In this document: positions 40,201-52,200 of the stretch, piece by piece
Layout: every line of letters starts with the position of its first letter
Numbering within the stretch: the first letter of the stretch is position 1
Source: Zoroaster sp. YZ-2022
Taxonomy: Eukaryota; Echinodermata; Asteroidea; Forcipulatida; Zoroasteridae
Length of the DNA stretch: 64,000 bases
Assembly (NCBI GenBank): GCA_029582265.1
Contig: CM055816.1
Coordinates: forward strand, 3,502,698-3,566,697
Reading direction: 5' to 3'
Program-made: the position numbers and the translations under genes
Notes under the pieces: generated by a model
The model's database searches: none
Told to the model about the DNA's origin: nothing
What the model saw: the letters and a program-made list of their open reading frames with translations, nothing else

Positions 40201-43200
40201 GGTTTGGATACCAAATATCGTTTGAAGCAAGGCTCTGTTCCAACTTTGAAAGCGTCAAATATCGAGAGAAGGCAAGTGAGTACGACTGGGAGTTCGTCGG
40301 CCGAGTCTTCGTTAAGTGCCGGAGACTCCGAGAGGAGGCATGGCCGGGGGCGAACCAAACGTACAGGCACAGCATTTGAGAAGAGAGAGAAGATACGGGA
40401 ATGAAATTATTTTTAAAATAATACTTGGAGTTTTGAAGCTGCTTAGAATAGATTAAAGTTGTCTGGTAGTTGGACTGCAGAAAATATAGAGCTTCGTACG
40501 TCCACATGGACACTCATCGATAACCATGATAACAACGGCCGACAGTGTCATAATCATATCTCATGACATGTGGGCATAAGCAGCGAATGCCAGTCCTTGA
40601 TTGTACGTCACAACTGCGATATGAATTATTCATGAGTTCGGGCTTTTTGCGAAACACGACTTTTCTAGATAGTGAAATGCTGATCAAAATGAATTTTTTT
40701 TTACATTAAGAAAATACTTTATTTGAATTTTAATCATATAGAAGTAATCATTACACACTTCTTGTAAGCCTAACAGCATCAAAACACTGTAATATATTCC
40801 GTTGAAGTCCATCTTTAAACTGCCACTAGAGGGCACTCTGCATGATCTGTGATGACAATGTCACATGTCATATTTCAATTCCAGATCACTTTGACTGCAG
40901 TGTGCAGACCCTATAATAGTGCTGCAGAATATATATTTGTTGAAGTTGAAGAAAAGATCAAAATGAGGTCATGTCTGTTTACGAAATGTCAACTAGTTTG
41001 AGTACATGATTGATAAGGTCATCATGATGTCAAAATATGTTAAGGACCAACTCCGTGTATGTGTTAAGTTTTATAGTTCTGTGATGTCTGCAACTATGTG
41101 TTTGCCTATAGAGAAAATTAAGAAATTAAAACAAACAATTTCAAATAGGTGTTGGGGAGTAATCCTAAAAACCTAATAAGTATTAAACATTATTCTTGGC
41201 AATAACAACACGTGGTATATAGATACATTTTAACAACTGATCTAACCTCAGAAACCTTGGAAACAGTCATAAACAGCTATGTTCTGCTTTTAAGTTGCTT
41301 CGTAATTAATGCACAATTTTAATTGAAACAGTAGAAATTTAATTGAATAAACATACATCACTTTACATCACTTTATTTGTCGTTTTGTTTCTTTGACCTG
41401 ATGTGATTGCAGCGGCAAAAATGTTCCCCCTCTAGAAACAGGGGAGGGGGGTTCTAGTGATATTTTAGATCAAATCTGTTTTTAAGTTGAATTGTGAGAT
41501 GATGAAAATGTAATATTGATGTTACATATTGTAGAACTACTCATATAACAAATGATATTTTTGTAGATCAGTGATTTGTATTTGAATGGCCGATGCCATC
41601 TAAACGGCAGCTTTTGCACAACAAACAAACAAACAAACATACATATCATTAGAAGTAAGGTTGGCACCATGTAAACAATCTCTTCTGAGAAGAACCGGTG
41701 AGGAACTTGACGTTTCGATCAGTATACTTCAGTATCAGTATATCGTCTTAAGGAGAGTATACTGAACAGCTTAAATAATATGCAAGTCTTTTATTAATAC
41801 AGCTATTATTAATAAATATTGTACAACCACTCGTTTAACAAATGTTTTTTTTTGCAGACCAGTGATTTGTATTGAATGTCATTAATACTGTTAATGTATT
41901 CACAAGTTAGCATTTGAGTATGGCGCCCTCTGTAAGATTACCGAGTGGAGAAAACAATTGAGCCACGAATACGTACACGCGCATGAGGCATGTAAACAAT
42001 CCTTCATGGCAGACATCTTTAGTCATGTTTCTCCGATAATCACGAGAGGTTTTCACCCTTTTTGGACTCGACAAACTCTTGTAAAGAAGGAAAGGATGCA
42101 AGGAGGTAATTTAGAGACTCATATTTTCCTTGAGAAAGAAGTATTAAGCTCGTATTTGATTGTCTTAAGAGATAATTCTGTGCTTCCCTTACCATTTCAA
42201 ATAGCTCAAAGTGAGTAGGATTTCTTCGGTAGTATTCTTATAACTATAAGCATATGTTAAAACTGTTATCTTAGTCAAGTGATATACGATGTTTTCATAA
42301 TTGATGTAATACTCTGTGAATTTAAGGACGTGTATTACTTTGTTTATTCACAGTTTTCACGGAGCCACTGCGGATTATTTCACTGAGAAAGTGCGAATAA
42401 CTGAGAGAATAAAACATCAAAACTTTACTTGTTATAATCAACGGCTTCTGTAGAGACCCTTGCTTACTCCTAAGTTAGTCATCAACCTCTGACCTAGATG
42501 TGACCTGTGACCTGCGACCTTTGCGAAACCCCTAGCAGTAGCACTATGTATACACCAAGAAGACTGCAGCTCGAACTTGATGAAGTGCTGCCGCTACAAA
42601 TACTATTTTAGTACGAGGCAGTATGTCAGGAATGATGTCAGTTTGCATTCTGGACTTTGAGGCAAGCATAATCTTCCTATTCAAAGCCAAAAATTATGTT
42701 GTTTTATTTTCTCTCCATTTCGATGTTTTAAAATCCATTGTAATCCACCTTTTCAGCCATCATCCTGTTCTTTTTTTTTACCAAAACTCAGTTTAATTTA
42801 AACCGTGGATAGCATCAATCTGACAATTTACGGGATTTCTCTTCTAGAAATTGGTGAATTTTTGTCTTCATTTTATGTTGACTGTTCGCCCTGATCTGAT
42901 TTGAAGATGGCGTCCATCTGTAACATGTTACTATCAGCAATTTTCATGCTGTGGCTTTACCGAACCATAGCGCATCACTTCCAGCAGATCTGTTCTCTTA
43001 ATGAAACAGTTTCCAAAAAGGACTTTGATGGATGGCTCTTCAGTACCGGTAAACATAGTTTCATTTCATCTAACTCTGGTAAACAACAAATGTTAGTTCT
43101 TTTGTCCAGCCTTCGTGTGCCTCTGAAGTCCAGGCGAGATCTTCGAATCATTATGAGATATATTGCTAGTAACAAATCCAGTCATTCTGATATTGATTTA

Positions 43201-46200
43201 TCAATCCTGGTCACCTCACATTTCATACTGCTGAGTGGGGATATTAATCCTAATCCAGGACCCATCCAAAGCATTTGCCAACGTAAACCCAAACATGTAT
43301 TCATTGCGGGATTGGTGTCGTGAGCAGAAGTCGAGCAATTAGCTGTGATTCGTGTGAGAACTGGGTTCACAGCAGAAATACTGGTTTCCTGTCTGCTTCC
43401 GCCTACGACAAACTTGTTACAGACAAGACTACATTTAGCTATGTCTGCAACAAATGCTGCTTTGATGAGCTCCCAAAGTTTCATAATCCGGTCATGCCTG
43501 ACGAGCCTACTGTCAGCTTTGATGATAGAGCACCTGTTCAACCTAATCATTTAAACATTACGTTGCAAGCACAGAACCGTCTCATTTCCATTGCTTTCAG
43601 CAAAAAGGTCTTCATTTCATTCACGTCAATATTAGATCTTTAATACCCAAAATTTCAGAAGTGACACGCTTAGCTGCAGATTCAAAAGCTGCTGTCATCG
43701 GTATTTCCGAATCTTGGCTTGATAGCTCTGTTCCAGATGAGGAGATTAAGATAACAAATTACTCCATCATGCGACAAGATAGATCCAGAAGCAATGGTGG
43801 AGTATGTGTTTTCATCAGGAACGACTTGGCTTTCAATCCAAGACCTGACCTGTACAATACTCATTTGGAATGTATTTGGCTCCCAAAAACTAAACCTAGT
43901 ATTGGCACCTGTTATCGTCCACCAAGTGACTATTTTTTTTGAGCACTTGGCAGTTACCTTATCCAAAATTCGATTGTGAATTGATGCTTTTAGGCGATCT
44001 TAATGTTAATTTTCTTAGTAACAAATCAGGTCTTATTTAATTGTAAACAACTCATTGACACACCAACTCGGATCACTAGTTCCTCCTCTACTATATTAGA
44101 TCATATTATCTGTAATAACTCCGACAAGTTTAGTCAGTATGGTACTGTGAATATCAGCCTCAGTGATCATTTTATCATTTACTGTACTCGAAAGGTACTT
44201 CGAGGTCAAATAAGTCGTCACAATGTAATTAAAATTAGGTCTTTACGAAATTATAACTCTTCTCAACTTCTGTCTGATATGGCTGGTACAGATTTGTCAG
44301 AGGTCTTTAATTGTAATGACGTTAATTTAGCTTGGACTAAATTTAAGTCTTTGTTCATCAAAATATTAGATAGGATTGCCCCTATTAAAGAAATTCGATT
44401 CAAGGGTAGAACTGAGCCTTGGATAAGTACTGAGATAGATCCTAGATAATTATTAGACATCGGGACAATCTTCTGTATAGATTCAAGAAAAATACTGCCG
44501 ATACCAAATTGTACCGTAGTTTTTGCAAGATCAGAAATCAGATTCAAAGGGACATTAGGCGGGCTAAAGCTGACTATTTCAGCAACAAAATTGACCAAAA
44601 AAATCAACCTAAAAACTATGGCAGCAATTAAAATCTCTTGGATATTGCTATACATCCAGGGCTCAGTCCAGAGTCGTTCTTAACATTGATGATGATTTAT
44701 GTTTTAATTCATCGAAAGTTTCTGACCATTTCAACAGCTTTTTTACTACTGTCGCTTCTATTCGTTCTTTCTTTGGGGAGTGGTGGTACCTTGATTTGTT
44801 TTTGTCTTTCTAATTTGCAGATTGTATTTGTATTTTTTGATGTTTCGATGTAAGGACCCCAATGGAAATAAGCCTATATATGTTATTGGCTTTTGGGTTA
44901 TCCTTGGATAAATTTGGTATGCTTTTCTCTTGTCTTTGTAATGTGTTTTGTATTTTTGTCATCTTTTTATCCGAATAAATTCAATCAATCAATCAATCAA
45001 CCAATATGGATACATTGCTCTACGTACCAGAACAGTCATTACTGGTCCAGTTGGGCTCACACATACACTGACACGTACTGTCATCCCGAGCACCTCCATT
45101 GTTGCATGTCAGTTGACAATCTGGAAAACATAGTCAGGTTTCATGAATTATAGTAGCTGATATGAAAGTTGTTAAGTCAGACTTTGAGGCAAGCATAATT
45201 TCCAATTGAAAGCAACAAATTATGTTAATTCACTGCATCACTTTAAGTGTACCCCTTTCAAAAGTAGAATCCTCATTTGTAAATTGCAGCATATGGAAAT
45301 TGTGGCACATAATTTATGTGCTTTATACAAGTTTTCAGTAAACTATTCTATACAAAACTACCATCAATATGTACACATTGTCTACTTACCAGAACAGTCA
45401 TTACCGGTCCAGTTGGGCTCACAGATACACTGACATGTACTGTCATCCCGAGTACCTCCATTGTTGCATGTCAGTTCACATTCTGGAAAATATAGTTGGG
45501 TTTCATTAATTATAATAACTGATATGAAAGTTGTTAAGTCAGACTTTGAGGCAAGCATAATCTTCCTCTTCAAAGCAAAAAAATTATGCTAATGCACAGC
45601 ATCACTTTAAGCGTACCCCTTTCAAAAGTAGAATCCTCATTTGTAAATTACAGCATATGGAAATTGTGGCACATATGTGCTTCATACAAGTTTTCAGTAA
45701 ACTATTCTATACAAAACTACCATCAATATGTACACATTGCTCGACGTACCAGAACAGTCATTGCCGGTCCAGTTGGGCTCACAGATACACTGACACGTAC
45801 TGTCACTCCGAGTACCACCATTGTTGCATGTCAGTTCACAATCTGAAAATTATATATATAGGATATGTAACTGATAATAATGCTCACAAGGTTGATATCA
45901 GCTATACTATCCTGACTGTGAGATACTTTTATCCTGTTTGAAACCCTCTTCTTCTAATGAGGATACCACATAGCCACCAGTTGGGAAACAGTTTGACAGT
46001 TTTATATTAAAAAATACAACCACTATGTATACATTGTCTACTTACCAGAACAGTCATTACCGGTCCAGTTGGGCTCACAGATACACTGACATGTACTGTC
46101 ATCCCGAGTACCTCCATTGTTGCATGTCAGTTCACATTCTGGAAAATATAGTTGGGTTTCATAAATTATAATAACTGATATGAAAGTTGTTAAGTCAGAC

Positions 46201-49200
46201 TTTGAGGCAAGCATAATCTTCCTATTCAAAGCAATTAATTGTACCCCTCTCAAAAGTAGATTAATACTAATTTGTAAATTGCAGCATATGGAAATTGTAG
46301 CACATATGTGCTTCATACAAGTTTTCAGTAAACTATTCTATACAAAACTACCACCAATATGTCTACATTGCTCTACGTACCAGAACAGTCATTGCCGGTC
46401 CAGTTGGGCTCACACATGCACTGACACGTACTGTCATTCCGAGTACCTCCATTGTTGCATGTCAGTTCACAATCTGAAAAATATAGCCAGGTTTCATGAA
46501 TTATAATAGCTGATATGAAAGTTGTTAAGTCAGACTTTGAGGCAAGCATAATCTTCCAATTGAAAGCAAAAAATTATGTTACTTCACTGCATCACTTTAA
46601 GTGTACCCCTTTCAAATGTACAAATGTAGAATCCTCATTTGTAAATTGCAACATATGGAAATTGTGGCACATATGTGCTTCCTACAAGTTTTCAGTAAAC
46701 TATTCTATACAAAACTACCACCAATATGGATACATTGCTCTACGTACCAGAACAGTCATTGCCGGTCCAGTTGGGCTCACACATGCACTGACACGTACTG
46801 TCATTCCGAGTACCTCCATTGTTGCATGTCAGTTCACAATCTGGAAAATATAGTCAGGTTTCATAAATTATAATAACTGATATGAAAGTTGTGAAGTCAG
46901 ACTTTGAGGCAAGCATAATCTTCCTATTCAAAGCAATTAATTGTACCCCTTTCAAAAGTAGATTAATACTAATTTGTAAATTGCAGCATATGGAAATTGT
47001 AGCACATATGTGCTTCATACAAGTTTTCAAGAAACTATTCTATACAAAACTACCACCAATATGTATACATTGCTCTACGTACCAGAACAGTCATTGCCGG
47101 TCCAGTTGGGCTCACACATGCACTGACACGTACTGTCATTCCGAGTACCTCCATTGTTGCATGTCAGTTCACAATCTGGAAAATATAGTCAGGTTTCATA
47201 AATTATAATAACTGATATGAAAGTTGTGAAGTCAGACTTTGAGGCAAGCATAATCTTCCAACTGAAAGCCAAAAATTATGTTAATTCACTGCATCACTTT
47301 AAGTGTACCCCTTTCAAATGTACAAATGTAGAATCCTCATTTGTAAATTGCAACATATGGAAATTGTGGCACATATGTGCTTCCTACAAGTTTTCAGTAA
47401 ACTATTCTATACAAAACTACCACCAATATGGATACATTGCTCTACGTACCAGAACAGTCATTGCCGGTCCAGTTGGGCTCACACATGCACTGACACGTAC
47501 TGTCATTCCGAGTACCTCCATTGTTGCATGTCAGTTCACAATCTGGAAAATATAGTCAGGTTTCATAAATTATACTAACTGATATGAAAGTTGTGAAGTC
47601 AGACTTTGAGGCAAGCATAATCTTCCTCTTCAAATCAAAAAATTATGTTAATTCACTGCATCACTTTAAGTGTACCCCTTTCAAATGTAGAATCCTCATT
47701 TGTAAATTGCAACATATGGAAATTGTGGCACATATGTGCTTCATACAAGTTTTCAGTAAACTATTCTATACAAAACTACCACCAATATGTCTACATTGCT
47801 CTACGTACCAGAACAGTCATTGCCGGTCCAGTTGGGCTCACACATGCACTGACACGTACTGTCATTCCGAGTACCTCCATTGTTGCATGTCAGTTCACAA
47901 TCTGGAAAATATAGTCAGGTTTCATAAATTATACTAACTGATATGAAAGTTGTGAAGTCAGACTTTGAGGCAAGCATAATCTTCCTCTTCAAATCAAAAA
48001 ATTATGTTAATTCACTGCATCACTTTAAGTGTACCCCTTTCAAATGTAGAATCCTCATTTGTAAATTGCAACATATGGAAATTGTGGCACATATGTGCTT
48101 CCTACAAGTTTTCAGTAAACTATTCTATACAAAACTACCACCAATATGTCTACATTGCTCTACGTACCAGAACAGTCATTGCCGGTCCAGTTGGGCTCAC
48201 ACATGCACTGACACGTACTGTCATTCCGAGTACCTCCATTGTTGCATGTCAGTTCACAATCTGGAAAATATAGTCAGGTTTCATGAATTATAATAGCTGA
48301 TATGAAAGTTGTGAAGTCAGGCTTTGAGGCAAGCATAATCTTCCTATTCAAAGCAATTAATTGTACTAAATTATAATAACTGATACAATTTAAAATTAGC
48401 TGCAGCAATCCACTTACAAGCCAAAATGACTTTCTTATATTACAAAAAACTAAAACTACAAATTCATTATCAGATTCATCAACTGTAATCGTTATTATCG
48501 TTATCTTTGCAACATGAATGTGGCTTTTTGGTAGTACAAACAAAAGTAGAACATATAAATATGTAATTAATATTGCATTTGTAACCTTTTACAATGGGAC
48601 ATAATTCACCATAATTACATGCACTATCTGCCTGATAAATAAAATACACACAACACCCTGCAGACGGATGGAAGTCAGAGACTATACTTGTAGCAAGGTT
48701 TTCTTTCCATTTCTATATTGACAAGTGAAATTTGTATAAATAAGACTCTCTGGGTACAGACTACAGGTATATTCAACATAATATTTATTTTAACATATTA
48801 TATACGTTTTTACCTGGTGTGCATACAGATCCATTGCCTGTGAATCCTTCAGAGCAAATGCATCTGCGTTCATCACTATCAACTCCACAGAAAGCATTCT
48901 GGTCACATGCAACATCTGAACAGTTATAAACTCCTCCAGAAAAACACTCACATCTCTGGCTGCACATGTTGGTCAAATGGACGTTTCCAACCTGAAAAAT
49001 GCATTCATTTGTATCAGTAAACTATTAGAGTACACATATCATCAAAAAATACCAAAAATGTAAGTTAAAGGGACAATATCGTCACGATCAACATGTCTGG
49101 GAATCAGACTGCTAGTTTTAGATTATTTCAGTGACTGAAACTAATACCCTATATTAAATGATCAAGTCATATTACCATTGCTGCTGCATAAATGAGCAAG

Positions 49201-52200
49201 TAATTTTCAGTCAATGTGTTCATCTTAAACTAGGACACTGATTCCATGCCCTGTTGAAATTCTGTTCTGATCATGAGGATAGTGTGCCTTTAAATTTAGA
49301 TCTTTCTCTTCTAGATCAATCTAGTTGATTTCAATAGCATTAATGATGATGAGGTGCAGAATATTCAGTTTTATGTTGAAGGTACAAGTATAATGCACAA
49401 GAATAAAATGATGACAGAAAACCATAAACTAACCGCATAATAAAAGCCATCTTGTAAACAGCCACAGGTGTCACTGGGAACACAATTTGTCCCTTCCAAA
49501 ACAAATCCTTGATTACACTCGCATCCCTCGATACACCTTTCATTACACGTAGTGTTCTGCCTCCCTATGTCTGAGCAGGTTGTTGGACAGGCTGATGAAC
49601 ATGCACTGTATGTACTATTACTTGGACATGGCAATGCTAAGTAATGATAACAACATACCAAATGGTTATAAAACATCAAAGCATTGATTTCAGTAGTAAT
49701 TTCTAGTTACATGAATCATTTCATTACAGATGCTAGAAAATCTACAAATAGTTCTTACCAACAAAATAATTATTTCTGTCATTTGATCATCTTTAAATAT
49801 GAGCTAAATTCATGTAGATGGTTCAAATAACATTTTTTCCAAAATAATCATATAATATTCTTACGACAAAAGGTTTCATTCCTCCATGTCTCGATGTCAA
49901 CATATTTATTCTTGCAGGCTTGAGTGTAGTCAGTAAGTTGGTCACATAAGACTTCATCAGAAACATTAGGAAATGCGCATACATCAAACGTGCATGTAAA
50001 GTAATAAGGCTCAGGGTCAACACTGCTGTGACAACTTGAGAAAGGACCTGTAATAAAATCAAAATATTCAACCATTATACAGAAAGGACCTGTAATATAA
50101 TCCACATATTGGACCATAATACAGTTGATGAAGATACAATGTCATTTTTTAAATACTGGAATCTCTTAACATTCGTTATCAATTACGAGTGTGGTTCTAA
50201 AATATGATAATATGGAATTCTTGTTATGCAGCTAGTAAGATCATTTGTTTGTTTTTTTCTAAAAAAGAAAATTTTATAAAAACTACAATGTTTGCTGTCA
50301 ATGAAATCAAATGAAGGTTCACAAAATAACACTTGATGTAAAGTTCAGAAAATATATTGTATAAAATATATTCTTTATATGTAATAGTTTATATGCCTTT
50401 TATGTACTTTTCATGGGAAAAATCCTAATTTTAGGTCAAAATCTTCAATAACCATGTTTTTGGTAAAATATTAACCAAAATTGTGGTCATAGCGACCTCC
50501 CTTGAAGGAAAATACTGCTTTTGACCAAAAATGAAAAAATGGTTATAACCAAACACTAATCTGTGGAAGTTTTAATGACCTCATCCGATAACTCTGGTGA
50601 AACTTAATATCCCTTCTATTGTTCATTTACATCTAAATCGGAAGAAAATCCGGATTTATTAATGCAGTACATGAATGTTATTTACGTGGCAATTTACCTT
50701 CGGTGTTTCTTATTATTTCACATTTTTGCTTGTTAACATCAGCATCACTCCCATCCACAACTTGTGCACATGGATCAACGTCGTCAGTCTGTGAGATGCA
50801 GTTTGTATCATTGCCAACCTCCCAGCTATTACCAAAAGCTGCCACATTTGAAAGCTGCATAAAAATGTCAAAACTTGTTATATAAAAGCTTCTGATTCTT
50901 TCCCTACAAAAACACTGGGTAAGAATGTCTTTCTCCTGAAGCTTTAATTCTAAATGAGATAAACTTATTCATTGTTGACTGACTTAAAAAAAATGTAAAT
51001 TTAGAAAGAGTTAACACCAAACTTTTTCTTCAAGCCATAGCAAGTAACTTTAATTATTCTAAAAGAAGAATAATCAACTTACATAGATTCTTTCTGGATT
51101 CCTAAACTCATCTTCTTTGGAGCTATTTCCATTGTAGTTACCACACAGACCACACATCTTATTCTTGAAGTCTGCACCTACACGAACCTCCACACTGCTC
51201 CTACCATCCCACAGAACACGCAGACCAAAATCTGTCACAAGTCGCTTCATTACAAAAAGAGTAAAAAGATCAATATTAAATATTTGACATTTCTGTATAT
51301 TCCTATATATTCCAATCCTTTTTCAGTTGATACCATTCAATGTATGCGAGGGCAAACAAGTTATATTTTTCCTTTCTAATTGAAAATGTATTTACCACAT
51401 ATCTTCCAGTGATTGAGATCTCAATCCCACTTGTCGTAGCTGGAGGTAGAAGGCCGACTCCGTTGAAGGTAACTACACGGTTTTGTCCAAAAACGAAAGT
51501 CTGAAAAAAACATCAAAAGATTCACTGATGACAGGATTATCTTAATAAAGCATGCTTAAGATAGCTCAAAAGACATATGTAATGAAACGTTTTCAATCAT
51601 CTAGGAATTGTAATGAGTTACTATGTATTAGATCTCACAGTTTGAGCTGTCTCTACTAAGAATGATTACAAAAGTACAAAGTATACACAAAGTACTGTTA
51701 ATTTGATGCAAGTCTCAATGACCACCTTTGACCCAAGAAATAACAAACCCCAATAGGAATAGAAATATTCATAATGAAATTGTTAAAAGTGCTATCAAGG
51801 AATTAAAAATCTATAATTAGTTACTAGATCCAGTAAAAAGAGGGAAAATTCTATTCCTCTGGCAAAACAACAACAAACAAAATTGTTGGGCATTTTTTCG
51901 CTAAATAAGACTTACTCTAACTCTTACACATGAGCCAATGTTATTAATTAAAATCTCTTTCAAAACAAGTTTTCATTTAATGCAGTATGTTAACATAAAT
52001 TATTTCAGAGAAGAAGTTATCCTCCTTGCTATCATTAAAATGTTAATTAAAACCCTGTGGGCCGATTGCCAAAACAATACACACCATCCACTATGAAGGA
52101 GGTAGCTGCTGCAAATTTCTTGTTGATGTGAAATGAGTTCTCTTAATACTTGAAATTGATTTTGTTTTTTTCCTCCAAGGTCATAGGGAAGTATCTACAC

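Noticed and set aside
45586..48293. Plus-strand frames of 86-117 codons repeated across the array
   Set aside because: Antisense to the EGF exons and introns; they repeat only because the units repeat. The minus-strand reading gives conserved cysteine modules with splice sites.
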